A DNA stretch of 24,105 bases, from contig NZAS01000070.1 in assembly GCA_002686195.1 (NCBI GenBank), forward strand, positions 3,018 through 27,122. Reading direction: 5' to 3'. The position numbers were made by a program, and so were the translations under genes. Position 1 is the first letter of the stretch. Each line of letters opens with the position of its first letter. The stretch is from Candidatus Pacearchaeota archaeon (GTDB lineage Archaea; Nanoarchaeota; Nanoarchaeia; Pacearchaeales; GW2011-AR1). A model generated the notes under the pieces. The model did not search any database. It was not told where the DNA came from and saw nothing but the letters and a program-made list of their open reading frames with translations. Positions 7,336 to 16,272 of the stretch are shown here, piece by piece.

Positions 7336-7341
7336 CGTAAC

Positions 7342-7914
7342 CTATTTTTCTATGTGATTAACAATATTTCTTGCCTGCTGCAATGCTAACGCTATTGTTG
7401 GTTCATGTCCTACATAAAATCTATTTTCTTCAAAGTGAGAGCCTTGAGATAGCTGTATTGCTATCCACTCTTCTCGAGACAGCTTTACATCAAAGTGCTG
7501 GAGCAAGTATAGTGTTCTATGAGACATAGACATCTTAGCGATATCTTCATTAAACTTATAGTACTGTCCCAATTTTTCTCTATGCCAGTCGCTATCCTGG
7601 TCAATAAAACTATGACCAGTTAAGTCACCTATCTTGCCTAGACTATGAAGAAGGCCTACTCTTATAATTGATGTCGTATCTAGATTCATGTCAAACGTCT
7701 CGTTTAGAGTCTTCATGACAAGAGTGACACTAAGACTATTTTCAACAAGACCCCCTGGGTAACATCCCTGCTGATCCCGCTTCATTGACAATGGGCACAT
7801 AACAATTCTTTCTCCCATTTCATCTAGCAGACTACTAAGATTTTTATCTTTCAAGCGCCCACAAAGATTTTCAAACTTCTTCCAATTTGATTCAATAATA
7901 TCAGGTGATAACAT
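7342..7914 (-). CDS. HD-domain protein with substituted metal ligands
   Basis: The 190-residue, mostly helical protein follows the pattern of phage HD-type phosphohydrolases: CYPGGLVENSLSV (about 51-63), GLLHSLGKIGDL (87-98), HRTLYLLQHF (132-141) and EEWIAIQLSQG (148-158). In active relatives I know, these read roughly PGGxVDHxLxV, HDLGKxGD and EEWxAIxxHDG. Here the first His is Asn59, the signature His-Asp is His90-Ser91, and the late His-Asp is Ser156-Gln157. Most metal ligands are thus gone while the fold-defining residues remain, so it is probably catalytically dead and may serve as a binding or regulatory protein. GAGGA precedes the ATG closely. It lies between a polymerase and an unknown gene. 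The family assignment is from pattern memory. Confidence 0.7.
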   Translation of the reverse strand: MLSPDIIESNWKKFENLCGRLKDKNLSSLLDEMGERIVMCPLSMKRDQQGCYPGGLVENSLSVTLVMKTLNETFDMNLDTTSIIRVGLLHSLGKIGDLTGHSFIDQDSDWHREKLGQYYKFNEDIAKMSMSHRTLYLLQHFDVKLSREEWIAIQLSQGSHFEENRFYVGHEPTIALALQQARNIVNHIEK

Positions 7915-7930
7915 AATTCCTCAATATATT

Positions 7931-9121
7931 TTACACAAACTTCTCAATCTTTACAGGAAATCTTTGTGATATTCCCCGTATTTTTATTCCTAGACTAACT
8001 ATTTTTTTTAGTGAGTTATGACTTTCTGGAGGAGCGTCAACTATCAGCGCATCATGAATAACAAATATAGGAGATAAATTAACGTCCATTCTTTCACAAT
8101 CGTCTAACAGCCTGCCAAAACCAAGAAGAGAGACGTCAACTCCTGTTGACTGTAAATAGTGATTTACATGAGATGAACTAGACATAATTTTTCTTCCGTA
8201 TAGGTTCTCTATAAACCCATATTGATCATAAAATGATTTTAAATTTCTTTCAAGATCACCAATTTTAAAATATGATCTAATTAAAGATATTATTCTATCA
8301 GTATCCCGAATGGCTGGAAGCTTAAGAGAAAGATTTCTTGATGTCATTCCGTATAAACAGCAAATTGTTGATATTTTTGATTCATCTCTTGATAGTTTTC
8401 CACCAAAAACATTCTTGCTAATATCATCATATATGTCATACGGTGCTGATTTTTTAGCAACATCTAGTGCAATTCTTGGCTCAAGAGATACAAAGTCAAT
8501 CTGGAATAGCTCTCCCCCAGTATATCTTGATGTAAAAATAGACCTATTGCCTCTCTTTAGCGTTAAAATATTTGGACCGCTCTTTATGGTTAATCTTCCC
8601 GTAACTGATTTTGACTGATCATACACAACTACCTGTGACATTTCATCACAGCGCGGTTTAAACTTTAAAAGAGATGAACTTACATTGCTATCATCACACA
8701 TATCTGAAAATATTTTTCTATTTATCTTTGCTCTTTTCATCCCAGAAAGAACTTTTCTATTACTAATAAAGACATCATCATAGTATGAATCACTTATTTT
8801 ATCAATTATCTCAAATGCCTTTTTTTTAATTCTGATGACATGATTCTTAAACTGATTGCATGAAATTGCATGTGCCCACGGAACTTTATTCTCACAGCCT
8901 GGCCTTAGTGTACTCCACATATTTTTTTGGCTATCTGTATCGAAGAGAGTAAGATTATCACCCAGTGCTGCAATAACTGACATTATGTCTTTTGACCTGG
9001 TATTATCGCCAACGGACCAAACGCTGTCTGGAATTGATGATATCCACACAAATCCATTATCATCATCACATAAAAGATGTCTATCTGTGCCTGTTATCTT
9101 TGATGATATGACAATCTTCAT
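7931..9121 (-). CDS. polA: Short family A DNA polymerase (polymerase domain only)
   Basis: The 396-residue protein carries the PolA motifs in order: SVTGRLTIKSGPNILTLKR (172-190), motif A FQIDFVSLEPRIAL (206-219; Asp209, Glu214), motif B RDESKISTICCLYGM (245-259; Arg245, Lys249, Tyr257-Gly258 conserved, the usual Phe replaced by Ile253), GFIENLYGRKI (302-312), NHYLQSTGVD (320-329) and motif C FVIHDALIV (353-361). Motif C reads His-Asp-Ala rather than His-Asp-Glu. Only about 170 residues precede the palm, so the 3'-5' exonuclease domain of T7 or E. coli Pol I is missing and the thumb must be reduced. It could be a repair or priming-related polymerase, or the replicase with an exonuclease encoded elsewhere. 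T4 itself uses a family B polymerase. Start ATG at 9121 with a weak AGGAT site. Confidence 0.82.
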   Translation of the reverse strand: MKIVISSKITGTDRHLLCDDDNGFVWISSIPDSVWSVGDNTRSKDIMSVIAALGDNLTLFDTDSQKNMWSTLRPGCENKVPWAHAISCNQFKNHVIRIKKKAFEIIDKISDSYYDDVFISNRKVLSGMKRAKINRKIFSDMCDDSNVSSSLLKFKPRCDEMSQVVVYDQSKSVTGRLTIKSGPNILTLKRGNRSIFTSRYTGGELFQIDFVSLEPRIALDVAKKSAPYDIYDDISKNVFGGKLSRDESKISTICCLYGMTSRNLSLKLPAIRDTDRIISLIRSYFKIGDLERNLKSFYDQYGFIENLYGRKIMSSSSHVNHYLQSTGVDVSLLGFGRLLDDCERMDVNLSPIFVIHDALIVDAPPESHNSLKKIVSLGIKIRGISQRFPVKIEKFV

Positions 9122-9148
9122 ACATCCTATTGTAATTTCTAATTCTAT

Positions 9149-12148
9149 CTATGTATCACTATTTGCAGATAGAGACCTGAGCTTTGGTAATGCGCTTGCA
9201 AGCGTATTTCTAAATGTCCTTATAGTTCCATTTGAAACAAATGTTAGGTCAAAGCTTGTGTCAAATTTTCCACTTGACAGTGTGTGATTTATGTTTGTTA
9301 CAGTATAGAGGTTGTCAGCAGTCGTTCCCGTGTTCAGGTCAAAGAAAAATTGCTGACCGTATTCTATAATTGGGCATCCTAACATTGTTACACGAAGAGA
9401 TGCAGGAATAACCTTTATATCCTCCATTGGAGTAGGCACATCAGCTGCAGTCTGTGATTCTTTTGATATTAAAGAGTTAAGCAAGAGTGCATCTCCAACA
9501 GCACCACCTGTATTTGCGCTTAGGCTGACACTTTTAATTGCTGTAAACTGTGATCCAAAATTTATATTTGGAACTGTCTGTCTAATTAAGCGTTTTATTG
9601 TCTCCGGGCTTGTTTTTGATATTATCATATTGTAATCTGTTGCATTTTCACTACTAGACGGGCTATCGACGTGTCTTTCATCCTGGCTGTGAGATAGAGC
9701 ATTTCTACTTTGTCCTGGATCAATTCCGGCATCCAGACTACTCATTTCAGAGATAGCGCTATCTGCACCCTTTACAAGACTTGCTATTTCTGAGTCGTTT
9801 AGTGCTGACAAGAGAAACAGCTGATCCTCGTGAGGTGTTGCACTTTGATCAAATATATGAATTCTCAATATTATCTTTCCGCTGTCTTGGCCTGTTTCAC
9901 TTCCTGTGCTATTGAACGTACGAGCAGGTAGAGAGTCCATGTAAAATTTAATATTTGGAATTCTAAACTCTCCTGATGCCGTGCCACAATTATCGCTTGT
10001 ATAAATCTCTTTTAACCTAGTCTCTATCTCGCTGTTTATTATTTTAATTTCTTCCTGCGATTCTTTATTTTTATTAGATGATATTTCTGACCTTCTTTTG
10101 TACAAGGCTGTCAATCCATAGTTTATATTTGAGGGATTTGAAATAAATTCACGAATAAGTGTAAAGAAGCTTGATACGGTCATTGATGGGTTTTTATTGA
10201 TCTGGCTGAGCATCTCTATTCTAAATCTCTCAATGTTTATAACAAACTGAGATATGTCAAACCTTCTTGCTGCTGCTGATTGTGAATTAAATCTATAGAA
10301 TATCACCTGTGTTTCATCGAACCTACCTGATGCTGCCAAAGGATAGCCTACAAAGCTCATTATCAACTTTCCAAGTGAGACAAATTCATCATTTTCCAAT
10401 CCTGCTCTTACACCGGGTGAGATCTCATCTATTATTGTCCTTTCATCTGGTAAAAATGGATCTGTCGCATCTTTATTTCTTAGTGCTGTTATTTTTGCCT
10501 TTAACTCCGACGCTATTGACTTATTCGATTCATTAGATGAAATTAGCTCTCCGCCGTTACCGTCTTCACCTATAAGCTTTGTTATTACTTCTGTCAAAGC
10601 ATCAGTTCCTATTGACATTGATTGATCAGGCTGTGGAGAGATTATATTGTGAAATTCTTTAAATAAGTCTCTTGAAACAACTGATGTTGTTGATGCTGCA
10701 CTTCTTAGATTGACAGTTATGTTCTGCCTTATTTCTCTTGATTGATCATCGCTTGAATCAGTTGCATCTTGTAATTTTTTTGACAGTATAGATGTTAGTA
10801 ATGGCTTGAAAATAGAAACTGGCACAACATTTCCTGTTGCAACAGGAACATTTATTGAATCTGTTCCACCCCTTGATGCAAGTCTTAGCGAAATCTTTAC
10901 TGTTCCATCATTTCCCATTGAATAGTTTGACGATACTGTATGGAATAAATTTTTTGTCTTCATGCTATTTAAAAACTTTCCAATTGGATTTCTTGAATCA
11001 GCACCACCTTCTGGGTGATTCCATCCCCACTCAATCATGACATTTGTCGTTCCAAATAGATCAATTGCAACAATTGGAGCTATGTCTGCAAGCCTAGACC
11101 TATCATGAAGTGTTATATTGACAACAGCCGTTTTAGAACTTAAGAGTGCCCTGCCAAGACCTTCAATCTTTATATTAATGCTATCAAGTGTCATCAGAGG
11201 CTTAAAGGGATCAAGTACACTTCCCGCCCTTCCAGAAAAATCACCTCTATTAATATCAGCGTTTATCAGTGTTTGCGGGCTTGTAAATAGCTCCATTCCG
11301 GCAGATGATACGGATGGATTTATTCCAAGGGCATCTCCTGATGCACCTGCAGAAATAGTCCCAAAAAATTCGTTAATTGACCCATTGTCAGGAAGGGCAT
11401 CGTTCATGCCTATTCCATCATTTGGATCATTTTTTGTATTCATTCCAAGGAATCTCAAAAGAGACAACTGTCGTGTTCTTTCACCTAGCAAAGATGGAAC
11501 AACAGACATAAATCTTAAATTTATAAACGGAACACATCTTGACATCTCAATTGTCGGTATTGCATTTGAAAATAATGATACGCTGTCTGTGTTTCGTGTG
11601 GGAATTCCCATTCTAAGGCTAGGAAATACAAATGCTGACAGTGTTGGATTTTTAAATCTATCGGGGAATGACGTAGACTCGTTAACAACTGATGTATCTA
11701 GCTGACTTTCAGTATTTGATATGCCGTCGTCTGTGCTCATTCTTTCTGACCTTGTCACATTCTTTATGCTGTCGTCGTCGCCATCCATGAAAAAACTCTT
11801 TTGTGTCTTTATTGCATCTTTTTCAAAATAAATTCTAACAAGTTTTTTTATATCGTCTCCTCCATCATCATCAAATTGACTTCCAATTGTGTTAAGAATG
11901 TCTGATGTAAAGAATGCGCCTTCTGTTGTATCACATAAAGCTTGCTGCAATAAAGATACAGTCTCTACATCTGTAGATGATACATTTGCTGTTCCGCCAG
12001 TAGCTATGTTTGCTGCGTTTAAAATTGATGCTGCATCTGAATCACCAGCTGATGCTTTTGTCATAAGAGATATTATGTCATCTCTTCCTGTTGAAGCAAA
12101 ATATTTCAAAAGATCATCAGCTGCATCGCTTAGGAGATTTATTGCCAC
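9149..12148 (-). CDS. Large baseplate hub-like structural protein (999 residues)
   Basis: The protein is Ser/Asp/Asn-rich with beta-type composition, as in large tail proteins. A central block near residues 320-450 (SKTAVVNITLHDRSRLADI, then NVMIEWGWNHPEGG) resembles the conserved domain of myovirus hub proteins. The last 90 residues (MLGCPIIEYGQQFFFDLN, YTVTNINHTLSSGKFDTSF) look like the hub domain found in gp27/VgrG/late-control-D proteins, where 'Y.V..v.H.i..G.F.T' recurs. I infer a hub or hub-adjacent baseplate role, strengthened by the gp53-like LysM gene immediately upstream. The start is GTG at 12148, with GAGGTGAT close upstream and 4 nt after the neighbour's stop. A helical stretch near 675-720 interrupts the beta regions. 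The exact T4 counterpart is not assigned. Confidence 0.7.
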   Translation of the reverse strand: MAINLLSDAADDLLKYFASTGRDDIISLMTKASAGDSDAASILNAANIATGGTANVSSTDVETVSLLQQALCDTTEGAFFTSDILNTIGSQFDDDGGDDIKKLVRIYFEKDAIKTQKSFFMDGDDDSIKNVTRSERMSTDDGISNTESQLDTSVVNESTSFPDRFKNPTLSAFVFPSLRMGIPTRNTDSVSLFSNAIPTIEMSRCVPFINLRFMSVVPSLLGERTRQLSLLRFLGMNTKNDPNDGIGMNDALPDNGSINEFFGTISAGASGDALGINPSVSSAGMELFTSPQTLINADINRGDFSGRAGSVLDPFKPLMTLDSINIKIEGLGRALLSSKTAVVNITLHDRSRLADIAPIVAIDLFGTTNVMIEWGWNHPEGGADSRNPIGKFLNSMKTKNLFHTVSSNYSMGNDGTVKISLRLASRGGTDSINVPVATGNVVPVSIFKPLLTSILSKKLQDATDSSDDQSREIRQNITVNLRSAASTTSVVSRDLFKEFHNIISPQPDQSMSIGTDALTEVITKLIGEDGNGGELISSNESNKSIASELKAKITALRNKDATDPFLPDERTIIDEISPGVRAGLENDEFVSLGKLIMSFVGYPLAASGRFDETQVIFYRFNSQSAAARRFDISQFVINIERFRIEMLSQINKNPSMTVSSFFTLIREFISNPSNINYGLTALYKRRSEISSNKNKESQEEIKIINSEIETRLKEIYTSDNCGTASGEFRIPNIKFYMDSLPARTFNSTGSETGQDSGKIILRIHIFDQSATPHEDQLFLLSALNDSEIASLVKGADSAISEMSSLDAGIDPGQSRNALSHSQDERHVDSPSSSENATDYNMIISKTSPETIKRLIRQTVPNINFGSQFTAIKSVSLSANTGGAVGDALLLNSLISKESQTAADVPTPMEDIKVIPASLRVTMLGCPIIEYGQQFFFDLNTGTTADNLYTVTNINHTLSSGKFDTSFDLTFVSNGTIRTFRNTLASALPKLRSLSANSDT

Positions 12149-12152
12149 TTTA

Positions 12153-12449
12153 TCACCTCAGGAGACTAAATACATCATTAATGTTTGTAGGGATTTTTAT
12201 TATTGTTCCTGGTGGCACCTGTAATCCCCAGCCAATTCCACTTGCTGCTGCAATTACCCACCATAGATCAGAAGAACCATATACTCTTCCAGATATATGG
12301 TCAAGACGCTGGTTTTCCTTCAACGTTGTTGTGGTATGCTCAAGAACTCCTGACCCTATTGCCTTAAAGATTCTAGATGATCCCTGGCTTGTCGCGTATA
12401 TCTTTCTCCCAAGTATCTTGGGTGTAAATGCATATCTTCCTGTTGCCAT
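12153..12449 (-). CDS. 53: Small LysM-type baseplate protein (gp53/gpX-like)
   Basis: This 98-residue protein has a C-terminal LysM-like module (about 46-86): QRLDHISGRVYGSSDLWWVI and LQVPPGTIIKIP, the signature of small tail proteins such as P2 gpX and of the LysM part of T4 gp53, a baseplate wedge subunit. It is shorter than T4 gp53 (about 196), so only the LysM part is clearly shared. Such domains hold other baseplate proteins together or contact peptidoglycan. GGAGGA precedes the ATG at 12449 by about 8 nt. It is packed between the two giant structural genes with 3-4 nt spacers, so all three are probably co-translated. Confidence 0.72.
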   Translation of the reverse strand: MATGRYAFTPKILGRKIYATSQGSSRIFKAIGSGVLEHTTTTLKENQRLDHISGRVYGSSDLWWVIAAASGIGWGLQVPPGTIIKIPTNINDVFSLLR

Positions 12450-12453
12450 CGAT

Positions 12454-15400
12454 TTATTCCTCCGCTATGAGATTCTTAATAGAGTTGTATGCTGATACGA
12501 TTCCTCGTTTTCCTTCACTTGTATACTCTGAGCGTGATGCTGCACCGGTGTCGTCATACGGATCGCCGGCCACATGCTCCATCGCTCCCCCGACATTATA
12601 AATCGGTGCTCTATTAAATCCTGCGTGATCAAGACCGGGAGGAAGATCATGGATCACATCAAACGAAATAACGATCTTGCATGCCATTGGTGCTCGTGCG
12701 TTCCAGTCAATCTCCCAGGGAAATTCCATCCAGTTAAAGTCCAATGACGTAATTGCTCCAGCCAGGCCGCGTCCTCTAGACGAATTAAATGATTTTACTA
12801 TTGGATTATTATCCTCTTTCATAAAGCTTGCTGCTGATGTTGGTGAGATATCAACTAAATCAGCTGATACTCCAGCTGCTATTGCTGCCTCTTTTATTGC
12901 AGCTTCGAGACCGGCTTGAACAGTTAAAGCTCCTGCTGATGAGAAGCCTAACACTGTTGTATTAAATAAAAAGCTTGGATTTGGCATAATATCTGCATGT
13001 GTTATGGCAAGTGTTTTACCTATCATTTCTGGACCGACACCTGGATCAACTATTTTCACACTGTATATTGTTCTTTTTTTATTTATATCACTCATTGGTC
13101 CAGAAAACGTTCTACTTTCTCCATCCCTGTTTACTGGAACAAGAGACGATACAGTTCTTGACCCCATTAGTGAATCAGACGAACTTTTAGACGGTGGGTT
13201 GAAGGTTCTTCCGAGTATCATAATTCTAATTGGTCGTGTTATTCTAAACCTTATTGCAGAGTCATCTTCTGTGATGTATCCGTTATTGTGAGACGCCCTA
13301 AGGTAGTGTATTCCAAACCTTCTATATCCCCGATCTCCAAGTGATGTTCCGCCAAAATTTATTTTTGATGCTTGCTCTGAAACTGCATCAATCCCTAGCG
13401 CGACATCAGAATAATTAAAGTACTTAGAGCTGTCGGGATCTCTCATTCTATCAAGTATTAGCTCTATTCCAATGGGATTTGCAAATCCATTAATTAAAAA
13501 TTGAGACACGAACGATGTTACCGCTTTTCCACCTTTTCCGCCTATGTTTAGCAAACTAAAATTACCCATAGATGTTCCTAGAGGTGATCCAAACTGTGCA
13601 TAAAACGCTGCAATAAATTTCTTAGATATGCTTGCAATTCCATCAGATACTGCAGCTATATTTCCACCGAGAGTACCTATATCAGATGATCCATCACTAG
13701 CAACCTTTGGTGCTATTCCTGTATCTCCTATTCCAAACATTCTAGCAAGATTAAATTTTGAATAATTTCCCTTAATTACATCACCTATTCTTAGCCGTAT
13801 TATTGGTGAAGCACCTAATTTTTGAGAAAATGGCTGAATAAATGTGCTGTCATCAACAGATACTTTGTCACCTTGTGTCCACTTCGGATATACAAGAGTT
13901 GTTAGCTTATTTATCTTCCACCACATCTCATCAAAGTCTTCCTTTGATGTTGAAATGGCATAAAATGCAAATGATATAGTTCTCTTTGTTCCGCTATATG
14001 ACTTAACAGTATCCATTCTTCCATAGCCTGTTGAGTCTCCAGAGTATCCAGGACTATATCTGTCACTAAGTGTATCTATAAATGCATGAAATGCAACTAT
14101 CTCATTTGTTCTTAAGTCATGAAAATAAAACGGAACATATTCAGCATCAAGAATGTTTTCTAATCTTTCAACAACTTCACCCGGTATTCTAGAGCTTTCA
14201 CCGGCCATATTCTCATCAATATATGCCTTTGTTGCGACAGAAGTTCCCAAAATTCCTTTTATTGGATTTGTTCCATCAGTCATTGTTCCCATATCAATTG
14301 CTGTATTGATAATGTTAGAAGGAACAAGGTATGCTGATGGGACTGAACTTCCTCTCCACGCTAATGACAGCGAAGTATTTCCGTCTCCACTTCTGCTCTT
14401 AGAAATTCTTGTGGCTGGACCGTCGTCGAGATTGTCAACATTCCACGGATTAACAGAATCATTAATTGAATCAAAGTCTAAATTACCTCCTGTCATTTTA
14501 AAGCTAATATTTCCAATTGTAGCTGCAACATTTAAAAATCCAATTATCTTGTTTCTTCCAAGAGTCATGAATAAGCTTGTTATGACAGATGAGCTACCTG
14601 ATCCTATGTCACCGATCTCATTTACTGACCTGAGTATGGATCTTGCAACTGCCAGCCAGAAACCTGGTGCTTCTTGGACATGTTGGTGAGAAACAACCGT
14701 TGATTTTTCAGAAGACAGCTCACCGGATGATGTTGGACTAGAATCATCTGTAAATAATACTCGCATTCCCCTGATAACACACTTATCGTATGGGTAGTCT
14801 GTTGGTGAAATTGCAAGCCTCTGTAGCAGCTCAAATTTTGAGTTTAGTGCGGGATTTGGTCCCTTTCCAGAAACGTATGGGCCTGGATACATCACTAGAT
14901 TATCAGATACGCTTTCTCCGATCATAGACATCAATAGTTTTGATGACTCCATAAGGGCAACAATTGCTGCAGCAGCCTGAGCCTTTATTATCTTTCTTGA
15001 TCCGCTTGAATCAAACATAGAGGAATCTGTATATGTGGATCCATATGACTTCTTAGATCTATCAATATCATCTTGAGTTAAAAAGCTACCTCGGCCGTGC
15101 CTTGATGAGTATCCTTGAAGGCTTCCATCTTCAATCTCCGGGCTTCCTTTTGCATTCATCGATCTAAGCACAGAAGGATCCACACTACGTAGCTCTGATG
15201 ACACATCGTCGTTCTTGCTATCAAGAAAATAATCGTCGCCTATTTCTTGTGGGTCCTGACTATCTCCTGGTGTAGAAGATCTATCCCACCCTGCTGCCTT
15301 TAAGAGTAACGATGATCCGACGCTTTTTAGCTTATCGTTTATGATCCTAGACGATTCACTATCATATTCTCCAAACTCACGCTGTACGGTTGCTGTTCCG

Positions 15401-16050
15401 GCATCATTTTCACCTGACTCAAGATCACTAACAGCTGTGGGAACTGATGAAAATGATCGCTGATTTGCGTGATCTGGACTGAATCTATTTCTTCGTCCTA
15501 GTATTTGATTTATTGAACCCTCTACAGCTGATACATCCTGATCATGTGACGGAAATGTTGCTCCCGTCTTGTCCGCGGCGGACCCTGCTATTGTTGATAG
15601 CATCTCATGTGAATCTGATGTCGCTCCAGTCTTATCGATTATGCTAGATAGCGGATTTGAAGTCTCATCAAACTGTCCACTATTTGAATATTTTCCCATT
15701 TCTGAACCGAGTGTTGTTCCATTCTTTGTGAATGTACTATCGACACCCTGATCTTCAGCAAATACGATCACATCGCCTCTATTTGACGATGCTGCTTCAA
15801 AATTTCCACCCTTGACTTTATAAGGTGTTGTAGGTCTTACTAGATCAACTATAAATCTAAGATAGTCTCCAAGCAAACCGTTTGTATCATCGGCTAGGTC
15901 TAGAAGCTCTTTCTGTGTACCTGGATCAGCTCCTAAGTCATCACCCGTATTAACTGAACCGTTTCCATCATTATCAGCTATGACGTATGCTATAGATGAT
16001 TCTGTTGATCCGTTCTGTGATAAAAAATCTTTTAGAGTTTTTCTTGACAC
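12454..16050 (-). CDS. Giant tail/baseplate structural protein (1198 residues)
   Basis: This is the largest protein in the window. The N-terminus has an EF-hand/dockerin-like calcium loop DNDGNGSVNTGD (residues 26-37) before a helical LLGDYLRFI segment. Residues of about 100-350 are Ser/Asp-rich and probably extended. A block near 630-720 (AEYVPFYFHDLRTNEIVAFH, then DTLSDRYSPGYSG, KRTISFAFY and EMWWKINKLTTLVYP) matches a pattern I associate with T4-like marine phage structural proteins. The C-terminal third is beta-rich with WMEFPWEIDWNARAPMACKI near 1110-1130. The role is inferred from size, composition and position between the tape measure and hub genes. The start is GTG at 16050, with GAGGTGG about 10 nt upstream, directly abutting the previous gene's stop. 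Confidence 0.68.
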   Translation of the reverse strand: MSRKTLKDFLSQNGSTESSIAYVIADNDGNGSVNTGDDLGADPGTQKELLDLADDTNGLLGDYLRFIVDLVRPTTPYKVKGGNFEAASSNRGDVIVFAEDQGVDSTFTKNGTTLGSEMGKYSNSGQFDETSNPLSSIIDKTGATSDSHEMLSTIAGSAADKTGATFPSHDQDVSAVEGSINQILGRRNRFSPDHANQRSFSSVPTAVSDLESGENDAGTATVQREFGEYDSESSRIINDKLKSVGSSLLLKAAGWDRSSTPGDSQDPQEIGDDYFLDSKNDDVSSELRSVDPSVLRSMNAKGSPEIEDGSLQGYSSRHGRGSFLTQDDIDRSKKSYGSTYTDSSMFDSSGSRKIIKAQAAAAIVALMESSKLLMSMIGESVSDNLVMYPGPYVSGKGPNPALNSKFELLQRLAISPTDYPYDKCVIRGMRVLFTDDSSPTSSGELSSEKSTVVSHQHVQEAPGFWLAVARSILRSVNEIGDIGSGSSSVITSLFMTLGRNKIIGFLNVAATIGNISFKMTGGNLDFDSINDSVNPWNVDNLDDGPATRISKSRSGDGNTSLSLAWRGSSVPSAYLVPSNIINTAIDMGTMTDGTNPIKGILGTSVATKAYIDENMAGESSRIPGEVVERLENILDAEYVPFYFHDLRTNEIVAFHAFIDTLSDRYSPGYSGDSTGYGRMDTVKSYSGTKRTISFAFYAISTSKEDFDEMWWKINKLTTLVYPKWTQGDKVSVDDSTFIQPFSQKLGASPIIRLRIGDVIKGNYSKFNLARMFGIGDTGIAPKVASDGSSDIGTLGGNIAAVSDGIASISKKFIAAFYAQFGSPLGTSMGNFSLLNIGGKGGKAVTSFVSQFLINGFANPIGIELILDRMRDPDSSKYFNYSDVALGIDAVSEQASKINFGGTSLGDRGYRRFGIHYLRASHNNGYITEDDSAIRFRITRPIRIMILGRTFNPPSKSSSDSLMGSRTVSSLVPVNRDGESRTFSGPMSDINKKRTIYSVKIVDPGVGPEMIGKTLAITHADIMPNPSFLFNTTVLGFSSAGALTVQAGLEAAIKEAAIAAGVSADLVDISPTSAASFMKEDNNPIVKSFNSSRGRGLAGAITSLDFNWMEFPWEIDWNARAPMACKIVISFDVIHDLPPGLDHAGFNRAPIYNVGGAMEHVAGDPYDDTGAASRSEYTSEGKRGIVSAYNSIKNLIAEE

Positions 16051-16272
16051 TTACTTTACCACCTCTTTTGAAAGCACTTCATTTAGCTCATCAAAAAACT
16101 TTTCTCTCTCTTCCTCACTTAGAAGAATTGATCCTATTTTATCATTTATTTCTTGTAGATTTCTTACAAGCCTCTCAGTGTCGATCTCAACAGCTGAACG
16201 CTCGTCATCTGAAAGATCTTTCACAGCATCTATGTAAAGTGAATTATTTTTAATTTTATCTAGTAGACTCAT
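16051..16272 (-). CDS. Small acidic helical protein (73 residues), unknown
   Basis: The protein is charged and predicted all-helical, rich in Glu, Asp, Lys and Leu, ending in a possible coiled coil EEEREKFFDELNEVLSKE. It overlaps the tape measure stop by 3 nt (ATGA) and abuts the next gene, so it is a genuine member of the tail operon. A tail chaperone or minor baseplate component is possible; nothing in the sequence identifies it. Confidence 0.75.
   Translation of the reverse strand: MSLLDKIKNNSLYIDAVKDLSDDERSAVEIDTERLVRNLQEINDKIGSILLSEEEREKFFDELNEVLSKEVVK

Noticed and set aside
11118..11705. Long plus-strand open frame (195 codons) opposite the 999-residue gene
   Set aside because: It mirrors the coding frame of a strong minus-strand gene, has no ribosome site or recognisable motif, and all convincing genes are on the other strand. 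The same applies to plus-strand frames at 14153-14689, 17080-17547 and 6207-6590.
13076..13092. TATAAATA-like T4 late promoter match on the minus strand
   Set aside because: It lies deep inside the 1198-residue gene, where it encodes Asp-Ile-Asn-Lys, with no downstream start; likely chance in AT-rich DNA.
12465..14834. Minus-strand shifted frames at 12465-12650 and 14622-14834 inside the 1198-residue gene
   Set aside because: They overlap a continuous structural gene in another frame and have no ribosome sites; random open frames are expected at this length.
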